A stretch of DNA of 64,000 bases, from contig NC_135136.1 in the NCBI RefSeq assembly GCF_051014445.1, forward strand, positions 29,158,001 to 29,222,000, given 5' to 3'. The number at the start of each line of letters is the position of its first letter. The first letter of the stretch is position 1. Position numbers and translations under genes: made by a program. Below, in pieces: positions 1-10,804 of this stretch. The notes beneath the pieces were generated by a model. It had not been told where the DNA came from and did no database searches. It saw only the letters and a list, made by a program, of their open reading frames with translations. Origin of the DNA: Colletes latitarsis (Eukaryota > Arthropoda > Insecta > Hymenoptera > Colletidae).

Positions 1-236
1 AATGACAATTGAACACCTCATAATAAGCTGTTCCAAATACAACAGGACCCTTATGCAACATAGTTTGGAATCTCAGCTCGAAGACAACCTCGTCGGTCAA
101 AAAATACGGATCGTACTCTCATTTCTTAGAGAAACTGGACTTTTCAGTAAATTATTATAAATACTGTTAATTGTGCCGATGTCGCTAATAACCAAGTTGT
201 TGATGCGACGTTAAACCATTACTTAAAAAAAAAAAA
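1..236 (+). mobile_element. 3' end of a Jockey-like LINE with poly(A) tail
   Basis: This is the last part of a non-LTR retrotransposon whose 5' part lies outside the window. The end of ORF2 is followed by a short 3' UTR with GTTGATGCGACGTTAAACC, and then a run of 12 A at 225-236, the usual end of a retroposed copy. The identification rests on the C-terminal peptide and on the poly(A); the clade (Jockey-like) is inferred from the style of the peptide. Confidence 0.75.
2..160 (+). CDS. LINE ORF2 C-terminus (partial, enters from outside the window)
   Basis: Fifty-two codons are open from the window edge to a TAA at 158-160. The peptide carries an E-H-L-I-I-S-C-S-K-Y-N segment followed by a leucine-rich tail ending G-L-F-S-K-L-L. 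That is the arrangement at the end of many insect Jockey/R1-type ORF2 proteins, where a His/Cys motif and a short helical tail follow the reverse transcriptase. The ATG at position 2 is only the first in-frame methionine in view and is not a real start. No catalytic residues are in the window, so function cannot be judged; it is presumably a dead copy. Confidence 0.65.
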   Translation: MTIEHLIISCSKYNRTLMQHSLESQLEDNLVGQKIRIVLSFLRETGLFSKLL

Positions 237-1060
237 TGAACAGTTTATTAATCCGACAACAAAAAGGCAGTTGACGTTGGAAAGTGAATTGAAAGGCGAA
301 AAATGTTTCAGTGGCTTCATAAACTTACTCTTGCTAGAGATCTCTCAATCTTTTACATTTTTACGATTAACGATTACGATTTTAGTTTTTCTAATTTTGG
401 CTATAATAAACTCTAAAGTTTATTAGATTAAACTCGCAGCGGCCCCAATACTCCTGTTGAACCCCAACACAGGTAACTGCAGAAGGGTCATAGCAGCCGA
501 ATATTTTTAGGCTCGGGAATTACAACACTTCGCGACCAAAATCGTCCGATAAAACTTGACCTTACCAACAGCTGCACATCACGTACAAATCACCGCAATA
601 AACCATTACCTGCTAGCCTTAACTGAACAACATTCCCAAAAATGTTTAAACATCTAAGCTCCACCTCAAGACCATTTTCAGATCCACCCTCGCAACACAA
701 CCGACCAATCCAAAGTCATACAGTTCACCTTTCCCCAAAATAACAGCAGCCAATCAGAACCTTAACCTCCTCGACAACCGAGTAAACACAACTCGATCAG
801 GCAGAACTCAAACAGAAGTCAATGAGGACACATTAAAATTTCACTCACTACATCATCGAACCACTTTTGTACAGATATTGTTTTGTATTAAAGTTTAAAC
901 AGTGTTACCAAAAACCTCGTGTCAAAACTCATTGCAAAATCACCTACTACACCACAACTCTTCGCACATTAATTTGCACTAAGAAGAGCGAACGCAAACG
1001 ATCCGTTGAACCGGACAGATCGTCATCCTGCGTCGCAACAACTCCACTTAAGGGTTAAAC
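237..1060. other. Unassigned stretch, C/A-rich in the second half
   Basis: After the LINE tail about 180 bases of ordinary AT-rich DNA are followed, from about 430, by a long segment that is rich in A and C and poor in G on the plus strand. This skew is unlike the flanks and resembles UTR or LTR sequence of a retroelement. I see no second copy of it in the window and no convincing coding frame. Confidence 0.35.
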
Positions 1061-1095
1061 ATCTGCTGGTGTCGAAATTGGCCTCCCCTGTAGGA

Positions 1096-1132
1096 AAAAT
1101 GAACATGCCAATCACAGAGCCATGTTCATTTT
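1096..1132. repeat. Perfect 12-bp stem hairpin
   Basis: AAAATGAACATG at 1096-1107 and CATGTTCATTTT at 1121-1132 are exact reverse complements separated by 13 bases. It could be chance, a small structured RNA or an element remnant. Confidence 0.6.
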
Positions 1133-1139
1133 AAGGATC

Positions 1140-1679
1140 ATTACCGAACTAAGCTCGATAACAAAAATAAACAAAGGGGCATCGGAGGAACGCTCGACGG
1201 CGCGATGGGGGTAAAAAGATGGTTAGGAATGAAAGAGCGACAAGAAAGTGTCAAGGATATCCCACGTAGCCAGTTCATTGGCGCACCAGCAATCGTTGCA
1301 CGATCACGCAGCTAAATCGACACCTCGCCGCAAAGTCGGCGCTAATCGTCTTTCCGGGAGTGACGTGCCGACATACCGCGGTTCTTGCTAACAACCCTGA
1401 CGGTCCCTATTAGTAGCCCATATATATAAGCGTACGGAGGTATGTGGCGTCGACACTGGTGGCCGCCGCGGCGCCGTCACGATTCGGGTGCCATCACGTA
1501 CCGCGCGGAATCGAGCGGGTTTCCATTCGCGGCCAATCGACACGCGCTTCCCTTCGATCGATACCGATCGCTGGCCGGAGTAAACAAACGGAGACACGCT
1601 CGCGAACAGTCAGAATGAAAAAGTCTGTCGCTGATAACCATCGCTGGCTGATCAGAATGAAATGAACCGCGTAAAGCAC
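1140..1679. other. CpG-rich host-like block with a TATA-like motif
   Basis: This block is GC-richer than the surroundings, keeps many CpG dinucleotides and has no repeat partner in the window, so it looks like host single-copy DNA. TATATATAAG at 1421-1430 on the plus strand would suit a core promoter, but no initiator or downstream coding frame makes this more than a suggestion. Short open frames exist on both strands and look like by-products of the base composition. Confidence 0.35.
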
Positions 1680-1765
1680 AGTAGTCCCTCGTTAATGTTT
1701 GCTACTTTTCCTCGTGATATTGTACACGGATCCCAATCAATTCTTCCAGCTGCATTAGGGTGGTC
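1680..1765. mobile_element. Family C terminal fragment
   Basis: CAGTAGTCCCTCGTTAATG and the following 60 bases match the first end of the C element also seen at 15.99 kb and 61.42 kb. The homology then fades, so only one terminus remains here. Confidence 0.6.
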
Positions 1766-2634
1766 CTTAGCTACTGGGGTCAAGATTTTTTTTTTACAGT
1801 CAATGTTTTGTGACACTCAATGAAGAAATCATTTATGCCAAATTTTAGCGTGATTGGACAACTAGAACACGTGCCGTATTTGAATTGAAGTTTTGAAATT
1901 ATAACGATGTATCGTCCTATTCTAAATTTATTAACCGATATTCTTTGGTGAAATTGTAATTCCTTTAGTGTAAAATAATAACATTACGTGTGATCTTCAA
2001 TACTGTCGTTCAATTTATTATTAAACATCGCATATAACATAGGGAGTGAGTCATTCATGGCTTTTTCTTATGTATGGAAACTAAAATCGAATGTAGGTGT
2101 GCTACGTTTTGCCATACGATTATTTTCAATTGAAAGGACAAGGAGACACATACGAACGTGTGTCAAAAAATTACGTTTCTTTGCATCGTGCTAGAAAAAG
2201 GCTCTTTTCCTTCTTTCACAAGAATTAATAAAAGCCGCTTGGTCGTTGGGTTAGTAAAAGAGTCACAGTACACAGTCATAGTCTTCCGTTCTTCTTGTGC
2301 ACCAAGTTTCATGCAATGCTAATAATTTTTTAGCTTTTATCACGATCGCGGCACTTGTCTTGAGATCTAATTTTATTTTCCGTGCGTCGTAAAATAACAC
2401 ACACTATACTCGTCTATTACTAGGAAGCTTTGTTCCAATAATTTTACTTTCGTCATGACTCAACAAATATATTTCATCGGAACTTCCGGTCTCTATTTTT
2501 ATACACATTCACTTTCTCTATGAATAATATTTTGCGAACAGCACACGTTGAACTCTTAACGATCACTAAATAAGAGACGCTTCTTGTTTCTATGCTCTTA
2601 TTGTTGAAAATAATATATAAATATCATTAATATA
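1766..2634. other. AT-rich stretch without recognised features
   Basis: Ordinary AT-rich sequence. I see no coding frame and no repeat shared with the rest of the window. Confidence 0.4.
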
Positions 2635-3386
2635 CAGGGTGTTCAGCCACCCCTGGGAAAAATTTAATGGGAGATTTTAGAGGCCAAAATAAGACGAAAA
2701 TTAAAAATACCAATTTGTTGATGAAGGCTTCGTTAAAAAGTTATTAACGTTTAACGTTCCGTCCGTACTGAATTTTTTTCTCGAAAGTGGGTAGGATTTC
2801 GAGAATATGTCTAATGACCAAAAATAATTGTAATTGTTCCCCGCAAACGAAAATAATTTTTTCAGAGCGATTTGAAATTTTTTTTTCGCCGAAAAATATA
2901 GGCACCTACCTATCCCGTCGATTTTTCTTAAAAATTCGTTTTTGATTTTTAGTAATTTTATTTGACGCCCTATAGAAAAGTTATCTAATATTTTTTTGTA
3001 GTTACCCATGAGCTTTACTTCAGAAAAAAGTTTCATTGAAATATATTCACTATTGTAGGAGTTATGGCTCTTTGAAAATTGGACCATTTTTATGGGGTTT
3101 TTCTTACTTTACGGTGTCAAGGAACAACTTTTTCAATATTGTTAGAATTTCTACACATTCTTCACTAAAATACGCGTTGTTTGCATTTTGAAACTTTAAA
3201 ATCCTCCAATCCGTTCAGAAGTTATGATGTTTTAAAGATTTTCATGTGAGGAAGCATTATTTTTGGCCAGAAATTTTTTTCTCGAATATGCGTAGGATTT
3301 CGAGGTCATGTCTATTCATTAAAAATACTTGTAATTAACCCCTGTAATTAAATATAATTTTTTTAGTATGATTTGAAATTTTTTAA
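2635..3386 (+). mobile_element. Family A element, 3' truncated
   Basis: CAGGGTGTTCAGCCACCCC follows a TA at 2633-2634 and begins about 750 bases homologous to the complete A copies at 16.73 and 22.48 kb. The far terminus is missing. The body shows the recurrent A segments: the TTAAAAAGTTATTAACG box, the 'TTTTTCTCGAAAGTGGG' sub-repeat and the 'GGAGTTATGGCTCTTTG' box. A 128-codon reading frame on the minus strand (2701-3087) corresponds to the frame seen in other copies; no domain is recognisable. Confidence 0.85.
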
Positions 3387-3429
3387 AGAATAGACTAGAA
3401 TATGAATATGATTGTTAGTGAATATGTTG

Positions 3430-3690
3430 CAAGTTGGTTTGAGTGTTATTGTTTATGTACATTTTGTCATAAATAATTGTTTATATGCATCAAATCAAAC
3501 ACGAGTATACTCATGGTAGGCAATGGGAACACTTTTATATTCATGTCTGTGGCTACAAAAGGTTTGCAAATTCAAAAGACTTTATGTTATGACATATTTA
3601 AGTTATTACGAGTATATTCGTGCTGGTAATGCATATCACCATTGTATTACCGTGATTAGCAGCGAATGGGTTAATAAATTCACCTTCACT
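3430..3690 (-). mobile_element. Family I (piggyBac-type, TTAA) fragment, inverted
   Basis: The reverse complement matches the middle of the I element at 4549-5042 and the copy at 55.9-56.3 kb, including the block around GTAGCCACAGA and the GAGTATACTC motif. Neither TTAA terminus is retained. Confidence 0.7.
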
Positions 3691-3927
3691 ATATTAAAGT
3701 TGAACCACAATGCAAAAATCATGCAATTTGTAGAAGAAACTATACTTTAATTTCTGAACGATTTAGATTTTAGAATAAACAAACGTTGAACATTCCTCGC
3801 TATTTCACTCGTATTTGCTTGCAATGCAATGAAGACTAACAGAGATAAGAGTCGACAATTACCAGAATAGTGTACCCTCGATAATGTTCGTGAGCCAACG
3901 AACATTAACGAGGAAACACTTTCTAGA
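3688..3927 (-). mobile_element. Family C element, one end plus inner part
   Basis: Reads as the reverse complement of the second C end. Inner sequence shared with 35.6 kb leads into the terminal hairpin of C, CGATAATGTTCG...CGAACATTAACGAGG, ending near 3927. The other end is missing. Confidence 0.65.
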
Positions 3928-4030
3928 TAGAATGTACTCCAAATTTGTTCACGATGCAAACAGCGTTGCAATTCTTATGGTGTTTTTATTCGTCTATCGA
4001 AACAGAGGACTGTGATGATCGTAAATAGTT

Positions 4031-4430
4031 AAGTTGAATTTACACCGCTTCACTTTGGACGATCATTGCGGATGATTCATCCTCAATGAAGATGAAGGAT
4101 GATAGTTGCAGTATTTACCCATCTGTTCAACGAAAAAGAATTACACCTTCCTGGTGGGACGCTTGGGAAGCCTCTGTCAATCGACAGTTATCTCTCAATA
4201 ATGAACGAAAAGATATATTCACTTGTCATCGGACAAATTTATATTTGTCACTATCTTTTCATTGTGGATGAATCGTCTGTTCGTTTTATCAAAAGTAAAG
4301 GTTCTACTTCGTTTACTGTTTATTTTTATTGTTCGTCACGGAGGAAATGCAAGACGAAACAATATTTACACCTTTCACTGTGGATGAATCATCAGTGATG
4401 ATCTTCCAAAGTGAAACGTCTAAATTCGCT
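4031..4430. mobile_element. Fold-back (MITE-like) element with about 55-bp terminal inverted repeats
   Basis: The left arm (4031-4088) and right arm (4372-4430) are imperfect reverse complements over about 55 bases. Both contain TTTCACTTTGGA/CTTCACTTTGGA and GATGATTCATCC. The centre (about 280 bases) has short open frames only. There is no second copy in the window, so the family and target-site duplication cannot be set. Confidence 0.6.
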
Positions 4431-4548
4431 TTTAGTTCAACGCGCTGACTATTTCTACCTACACTCTGCGACAATAAAAATAGCACGTTACGTAATTTTG
4501 TTCATTTTTGTAAATGTAATTAAACAATTATAGTTCTCGTACTATGTA

Positions 4549-5042
4549 TTAACACTAGAACTACCAACAATTACGGTGTATTTATTAATACCAAAGAAAT
4601 TAAAACAATAGATACTTTAAACATATTATAACATGAAGTCGTTTGAATTTGTAAAGATTTTGTAGCCACAGAAATAAATATAAAAGTGTTTCACTGCCAA
4701 CCACAAGTGTACTCGTAAAATATGTGTATCTATCAAGAAATAACAGAACTTAGATAAACAATAATACTCAAAACAGAAATGGCGTAACATCATATAATTT
4801 AGACTTGGCAGCGAATGGGTTACACTAGAACAACTAACAATTATAGTGTATTTATTTGTACCGAAGATATTAAAACGATAGATACGTGAAGAAATGTATA
4901 ATACAATGGAAATAAGTCTTTATTTATTCTCTTGTAGAAAACCACGGTAAATTTTCAAAAATTCAGTTGAATAAATTTTTTATGAGTTTTATTAGAAATT
5001 ACTAATGAGTCATTTTGACTGCTTTGGTAGTCCTAGTGTTAA
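4549..5042. mobile_element. Family I: TTAA-flanked piggyBac-type MITE
   Basis: A 494-bp unit bounded by TTAA on both sides with near-perfect inverted termini: CACTAGAACTACCAA on the left and the complement of CACTAGGACTACCAA on the right (14 of 15). TTAA target duplication is the hallmark of the piggyBac superfamily. There is no transposase, so it would be non-autonomous. The left subterminal segment is repeated inside the element (about 4552-4620 again at 4826-4890). Partial copies lie at 3.43 kb and 55.9 kb. Confidence 0.75.
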
Positions 5043-5394
5043 TTTATAGTTAGCAGTACATTTCAGAAATGCTAAAGAAATACTTTACTGAAATTTTATT
5101 TACCGAATTAGCTTAAGTCGAAAATGTAAAGATTACTACTGACCGCTACGATATAATAATAGAACACATTCAAAAATTTTCACCTTCATCCCCGTCGAAA
5201 TTAACAACTTTGTTACAACTTTTTTTCTGAATCTTAATGTCGTTATCATTGCACAAAATAATTATTATAAAAAAAATCGTGTCACCTCGTAACTGTCACA
5301 GGTTGGATACTTATCACGTTTGCGGGCAGTACAAATTTTAATGAGCTGCGAAAATGGGCACGTGATTTACGCCGTGTGTTGTAATTCTACTTAA

Positions 5395-5616
5395 TTTACG
5401 TAATGTGCTAGCTAAAAGACATTTTTAAATACGCGAAGACAAAATAAAATGAAAATACTCAATGACTCAATTAGCCATTACATTAAAGTGCATAATAATT
5501 TCAGAAAATGCGTGGTAACGTGCCTTATAAATTTGAATGTTATATCATTCATGTCATTTTGAATCGCAATGGAAATAAATGCTATAGCATTCATTCCGTG
5601 AAGGTTAAAGGGTTAA
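5395..5616. repeat. Dispersed repeat H (inverted copy at 39.96-40.21 kb)
   Basis: About 220 bases match the reverse complement of 39960-40205, sharing the TAGCTAAAAGAC and TTTAATGCACTT-type blocks. It contains the palindrome GAATGCTATAGCATTC-like core near 5580. The end at 5616, AAAGGGTTAA, resembles a TTAA-type (piggyBac-like) terminus, but a matching left end was not found. Confidence 0.5.
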
Positions 5617-5705
5617 GATTCTAGGTTATAAGGAAATGAAAAACTGAAAACACCAATTTTTCCAAAGTGTCGAATGGCTCCTTAAAACCTTCGATTTTAT
5701 CGGTT

Positions 5706-5835
5706 ATCAGTAGACTGCGGACCTTTGTGCAAATTCATGTTAATTCATATTAATAGAATTCATATTTTATTAATAGAAGTAATGAAATGGGAGCTTTGTA
5801 GGGGAAGGTTGTCTCAACCCTTAAATATAATAATT
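5706..5835. repeat. Dispersed repeat K
   Basis: Shares an end motif, TGCAAATTCAT next to CTGCGGA, with 20.82-20.95, 43.06-43.13 and 50.44-50.56 kb and with a short piece near 7.35 kb. The common terminus TAGACTGCGGA suggests a transposon end; no partner terminus is visible. Confidence 0.4.
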
Positions 5836-5879
5836 CGTATCTTGTTTTATGTATGTCGTAATTTACTAGAAAGTTTTTA

Positions 5880-6235
5880 TTATCGAAATTCATGTTACTT
5901 CACGTTGAATGAATAAAATTATGTTGATTCTAATTGATACCTAAATTTAATAGATGCGAAGAGTCTCATCGAAAACATAAACTGGTTGTCTGGTTGGCGT
6001 TGACGTTCGAGTGTGGCCTTTGAAGGTAGTCGAGTTAGTTGTCTGGATATCGGAACGTTTAAAAAAAGAGAAATGTACGAAAAGAAAAGAGAACAAATAG
6101 GGTTTCCGAACGGAAAGGGTTAAAAGAAATTCCTGCAAAGGACTAATTCGTTTTCGTTGAAAATTCTTTCTTGTTAATAAAGTGTGCGTTCCAGTTTTCA
6201 GTTAACTGTTTAATTGGTTAAAAGTTTTAATCAAT
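5880..6235 (+). repeat. Repeat J (inverted copy at 27.19-27.56 kb)
   Basis: Roughly 350 bases match the reverse complement of 27190-27560, including the GTTGGCGTTGACGTT box and the GGCCTTTGAAGGTAGTCGAG box. The 27-kb copy sits next to an LTR-like region, so this may be LTR or internal retroelement sequence. Confidence 0.6.
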
Positions 6236-6349
6236 ATGAAAAGAATAACGAGACGAAGACTTGGTCGCTCAAGGACCTGATAAGAAGTAGCCCAAGAGCA
6301 ATGGCTAATGAAGTTGTTTCTTCGACATGTAGTTTTGATATATTCCCAG

Positions 6350-6373
6350 CAAATGGACCGTTTAACGATCGGG
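6350..6373 (+). other. Microexon-like 24-base segment, left arm
   Basis: The segment is preceded by TATTCCCAG (acceptor-like) and followed by GTGAGTTATAC (strong donor). It differs from the right-arm version at five positions and is open in phase 0, like its partner. It is probably the inverted duplicate of the minus-strand copy rather than a used exon. Confidence 0.2.
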
Positions 6374-6570
6374 GTGAGTTATACATAATTCGATTCGTCT
6401 AATTCAGTACATTATTAATATGCATTTCATTATTTGCGGAAATTCGTTATTTTTGTTTAAACTTGTCGGAAAGTTGCAGTAAACACGTAAGGTTAAGTAT
6501 ATTTTGACAGGTTCAGAAATAGAAACAAGTGACTGTCGTTGCTGTGTTCATGGTGTAAAGTATAAATATA

Positions 6571-6581
6571 CCCCCCCCCCC
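6571..6581 (+). repeat. Poly(C) run of 11
   Basis: A homopolymer of 11 C in the spacer of the inverted repeat. Its length is likely to be variable or a sequencing uncertainty. Confidence 0.8.
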
Positions 6582-7046
6582 GGCTTCCCTAGCCCAAACC
6601 TACTCTGACAGTGTTTGAAATAGCAGAAATTTCATTCAATACATGTTCAACGAATTAGCATTTGACTTTTTTTTTTTTATTGAATGCTGTGTAACCCTCT
6701 ACAGGATTATTAGCAACGCATATAAGTGCGTAATACAAATAGGATATATAATTACATTGAGATTATCTGCATACAGTTGACGATAACAAATTATAAATTA
6801 CAGAAAATCAACAGCTGATTTAGATTAAATATATATACAATGCTTCTCTAGGAATTTGAAGATAACCATTAGCGAGAAGAAACATTCGACTTCCTGGCAT
6901 TTATAATTTACAACATGAACGCAGTAACGACAGTCACCTGTTTCTACCTGTGAACCTGTCAAAATATACTTAACCTTACGTTTTTAGTGCAACTTTCAAA
7001 ATTAATAATGTACTGAATTAGACGAATCGAATGACGTATAACTCAC

Positions 7047-7070
7047 CTCGATCGATGAACGGTCCCTTTG
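7047..7070 (-). other. Candidate 24-base microexon, right arm
   Basis: On the minus strand ATTCCTAG precedes, and GTGAGTTATAC follows, a 24-base segment. In phase 0 it reads Q-R-D-R-S-S-I-E. It lies 431 bases downstream of the candidate exon at 7502-7591 on the same strand, and that exon also can end in phase 0. Its repetition in the opposite arm shows that the exon-like segment and about 200 bases of downstream sequence were copied together. The protein is not recognised. Confidence 0.25.
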
Positions 7071-7501
7071 CTAGGAATGTTCCGTATTTTTATATTTTTG
7101 CATATTAACGCCTTGTACTACGCTGAAATTCGGAAGAAGCCGTGCCTAACCCATACGCCCAATTGATCAGAACGAGCCCTAATATCGGAACTTGAAACAC
7201 GATATGTCGATCGACGGAATATCGATATTTACGAGTTCGACTCGTGATATTCATGTTTTGCCTAAAATTTTCATCACGAGTCAGACTCATGAAAATAATC
7301 CAAGGGGTTAAGTGCATTCTATAGTTTTTTGAGAATGAACACTTCCCATAAATGCATAAACATCCGCAGTCCAGTTGTCAGTATTAATTTGACCGCGTCT
7401 GTAGATGATATTTTTCGTTAGATTCTGACCGTGAGATACGAGGAGCGTTTTCTGGACGCGACGTTGGCCTATTCGTGAAATGACGAAGAAAGTTTACGAA
7501 C

Positions 7502-7591
7502 CTCCCTAGACGTTGGTGCCCCCAGGACGCAGGGGCTGTCCGGGCGGCGGGGCGCACTGGCCCACCGCTTGCTCGAGAGCTCGCTCTCATC
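7502..7591 (-). CDS. Candidate internal host exon (90 bases)
   Basis: A sharply GC-rich island in AT-rich DNA. On the minus strand it is preceded by a pyrimidine-rich tract ending TTTATTGTTTCAG and followed by GAG|GTTCGT, a usable donor. Read from the first base it gives exactly 30 codons without a stop, beginning D-E-S-E-L-S-S-K-R-W and ending A-P-T-S-R-E; a second frame is also open. Serine, arginine and proline dominate, which would suit a disordered linker. I do not recognise the protein. Against it: only splice-site quality and composition support it, and such islands can occur by chance. Confidence 0.35.
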
Positions 7592-7599
7592 CTGAAACA

Positions 7600-9440
7600 A
7601 TAAACGTGACCTGTAATTAGACAAGACGAAGGTAAAGGCGATAGACGGTTAGGCCTGATGAGCGCTATTATAGCAATCGTAATGGTCCCTCGGATACGAA
7701 ATTGCTCTTCGTAGAAAATTAGCGAGGAAACAATGAAAGGGGCAGCTCGAGAGCTTTGTCCAAGGCTATGAAAACTATCTCGTTTCTTATAATCTAAACA
7801 AAGAAACGCGAATCAATCTGTAGATTGCTATCGGTTCAGTATTCAAATAAATAAGTACCATCGTTATTTTTATTCTTAACGATAAATCGAAATTACAGTA
7901 TCATTTTGTATTGGAGAAATGTATTACACTTCCGAAACTCTTTTTATACATTGCCAGAGTACATCTGTATTTCTAGTATATTTGAGCTCTGTACTGGGAA
8001 ACCTCGAACAAAGGTTTGGGAACACAAAAATTCCATCTCATCCACCTACATTATCCAAATGATACGCCAATTTTTATTCTTGCAACTTTCTCTTTGAAGT
8101 TTTGAAATATGTAACTGATTAAATACATTGGAAACATACGATCCTGGAATTATAAAAAAAATTCACTGTTGCGTAACCATTGGAATTAAATATGATCTGA
8201 ATTCTTCTCTCCGCAGAGACTGTTTAAACTTTCATTTCAGCCATTAGATAGTTGATAAATCACTAACACTTCAGTTTCTACAGAAATTGTTTCACGGATA
8301 TTGACAGATGACCAGAAATTGCAGACCTCGTTACTGTTCATGAGGAACAAAAATACTTCAATCATTTCTGGTGATAAGACATTTTCAGTACCATCTCGAA
8401 ACAAAGTAAAATAGTCACGATAGACATAAAAAATCCTCAGACATTCCATAAAAACACGTAGAAGAAATGTGATTCAAATAAAATAAAATACTTTCCCTCC
8501 AAAATAAGCGGTACTTTGTTATTTTATTTGTAGAACGAAACGATGACAAGCTTCGCTTTCCGTTGTTTCGCGTAAAAGCATCGACGAGCAAATAAATCAA
8601 ACTAATTTACGAGTAATTTAAACATTTGTTTTCGAACAAAAACATTTTACAATCAATGATCAGGCGGAGGGTCCAGTAAAAACTCGATGATTGGATATTA
8701 TTCGGTTTTCAATGTACAGGAATACACGTGGTCTTATGATTTATGGACACTTAGGATCGATCATCGACGAACACCGGTTTTCCATTAAAACTTCGCGTTC
8801 AACGCATTGGACATCGCGATGACCGAGCACAGTTGGTCAGGACAGATCGATATTCCATCGTATTTATTCGCGTTTACGTTTTCAAGTTCTGTCGAACGAC
8901 TCTCGATAAGCATAGCATAAAAACTGCAGCGTATGTTCAGTTTCATTTTACGACCGCGATATATCAAATTTTTTCCTCCAAAACCGCCGATTGTCGGGGC
9001 TCGCGTTCCGTCGTTGGGCGCTCGGTGGAACAAAACTCTCGCGAGCAACACAATCACGGGCAAACAATCGAGTGCAATTTTCCGGCGGCGACGACGCGAA
9101 TCGATGCGAGCGCAAACGCCTCGAAATTACATTCTGCGACACGATTAAATCCAGCGTTCGGTACGGCGAGCCAGGAAACGACGAGACGCTCTAATGGATC
9201 AATTATACACAGTCATTTCGAATAAAACAAGAGAAACACCGGTGGTATGAGCACCAAGAATAATTAAGATCGCATCCCACCGCGGTGTCAACGTGAATCG
9301 CTCCTGCGCGAAAACGAATGCTCCGCGAGGCGAAGGAATCGCGATGAGACGGTGAATTGTTCTACACCACCTTCCAAAATCTGTTGGATTTGGAATAACA
9401 GATGTAATAAACAATATTACGAAGCGATCGAGAGCAAGCA
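7600..9440. other. Unassigned AT-rich DNA with a CpG-rich block at 8.78-9.42 kb
   Basis: No repeats shared with the window. The block at 8780-9420 is rich in CpG and has overlapping short open frames on both strands (up to 130 codons), which is expected where stop codons are scarce. I cannot choose a real gene among them. Confidence 0.4.
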
Positions 9441-9514
9441 AGCTATGGGGGTCGTTCAATAGGTCTTTAGAAAATCCAAGACTTGGCGCTTGTAGCATCG
9501 AAAATGGTTTGTTT

Positions 9515-10660
9515 TTAGCACTAAACCTACCGCGACCGGTCAAATGACCGTTTTTAAAATTTCGTTTAGAATTTCTAACGCACAATATTATTTTAGCGCC
9601 ATTTAATTTCACGACTTTTCTTATAGTATACGTACAATGAATTTTACAATATTCACTTCTAATCTTATTGTTTTTTTCTGAGAAAAATATGTAGTCTCTC
9701 TTGCCTACCACGACCGGTCATTTGACCGGTTGAATGATTTATATTTTTTTATAAAAAGCTGGATAGAAGTTTTCTCCATAATTGAGCCACCGTTGGAAGC
9801 GGTAAACCTTCCCCTTTAAAATTCTCCTTTTGGAGATATCGTAATTTATATAAAAGGGTAATTTTTCAATTTTTACTATCTCTCATGGTCCGCCGTACAA
9901 AAGCCTATAGCAACGCGTATTAAAAATACTAAAACTTTAGACATGTACAGTTCCGAAACTACTAGTGTTTTATTACAAATTAAACCACCGTTAGCAGCGG
10001 AAAACCTTCCTTTTTAAAATGGCTTTTGGATTTTGTCGATCCGTTTTTCCGTTTCCGAGATATCGTAATTTATGTAAACTGGTATTTTTTTTAATTTGAC
10101 TATCTTCGTCTTCGTCTAACGCGTCGCGTTGTACCTCTTTGTCTTATACGTGAGCGAGTGACCTAGTTACTACGAGCATGTGCGGTCAACGACCTCGACA
10201 AGGCCGTAGTAAGAATGTAAACAAACGCTTCGAACCTTTATATCTTCAGAACTAGCCACCGCATTGACGCGAAACTAAAATTGTCATATCTCCGGAACTA
10301 ATTGAGCTATCGACTTGTTCGAACGCTCATTTTAAAGGGGCTTTCATCCTCTATCCAATGACTATACTAGCTACTATAATTCTTGCTGTCTTCTATGTTT
10401 ATTTTCACATTTACTTTAACGCTACATACCCAAAGTAGTTTCAGCATTTCCTACTGATCATATGACCGAATTTAATCATATAAATGAATTTAAATTTGTA
10501 TACAGGGTATTTGCATAATTGCTATGCCATTTTTCGTAAATAATTGTTTCCTCTAAAATTAACTATGATATCGATTTGAAAGAAAATTTGTTTTCAAGAG
10601 CGTTGTATCTTCTATCCGATGAAAATTACTAATTTACTAATATTATTAATGGCATAATAG
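9515..10660. mobile_element. Family E element, copy 1 (truncated)
   Basis: Begins TTAGCACTAAACCTACC and carries the near-palindrome ACCGGTCATTTGACCGGT (9713-9730; a related one at 9535-9550). Two internal repeats of about 225 bases follow, marked by 'GAGATATCGTAATTTAT' at 9834 and 10059. It continues into sequence matching, in reverse complement, 58.8-59.4 kb of copy 2 and then stops where mariner sequence resumes. A 170-codon minus-strand frame (9199-9711) overlaps its left end and is not considered a gene. Confidence 0.7.
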
Positions 10661-10689
10661 TAATATATAATCTGGTTGGTTACCGCCCA

Positions 10690-10804
10690 AAAAGATACCT
10701 ATTTTGAGAACCTTCCGAAATCTTATGTTTTAAATGGTTTAAAAAAGTTGGAGAAACACTTGGAAAAGTGTATAGAGCTTAAAGGAGATTATGTTGAAAA
10801 ATAA
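10690..10804 (+). pseudogene. mariner transposase C-terminus
   Basis: The frame ends with L-E-K-C-I-E-L-K-G-D-Y-V-E-K and TAA at 10802-10804, the characteristic C-terminus of irritans/mellifera-type mariner transposases. The DDE catalytic residues are absent because the upstream portion is lost, so this is a remnant. It is followed by an A-rich 3' UTR and the terminal inverted repeat. Confidence 0.8.

Larger units (their letters stand above)
6340..7080. repeat. Large imperfect inverted repeat with exon-like motif in both arms
   Basis: The left arm (6340-6568) and the right arm (6897-7080) are reverse complements over about 180 aligned bases, with roughly 45 extra bases in the left arm. The spacer (6569-6896) holds an 11-C run, a poly(T) and AT-rich sequence. 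Each arm contains the same 24-base segment flanked by AG and GTGAGT, as described separately. The structure could extrude or give double-stranded RNA if transcribed. Confidence 0.75.

Noticed and set aside
1421..1430. TATATATAAG as a real promoter
   Set aside because: No initiator, downstream element or transcript evidence; TATA-like strings are common in AT-rich DNA.
2701..3087. 128-codon frame and its relatives in other A copies as a real protein
   Set aside because: It follows the internal repeats, differs in length between copies and shows no known domain. Reported as a question rather than called as a gene.
9199..9711. 170-codon minus-strand frame
   Set aside because: It spans the border between host-like DNA, a mariner end and an E element, so it cannot be one ancient gene.
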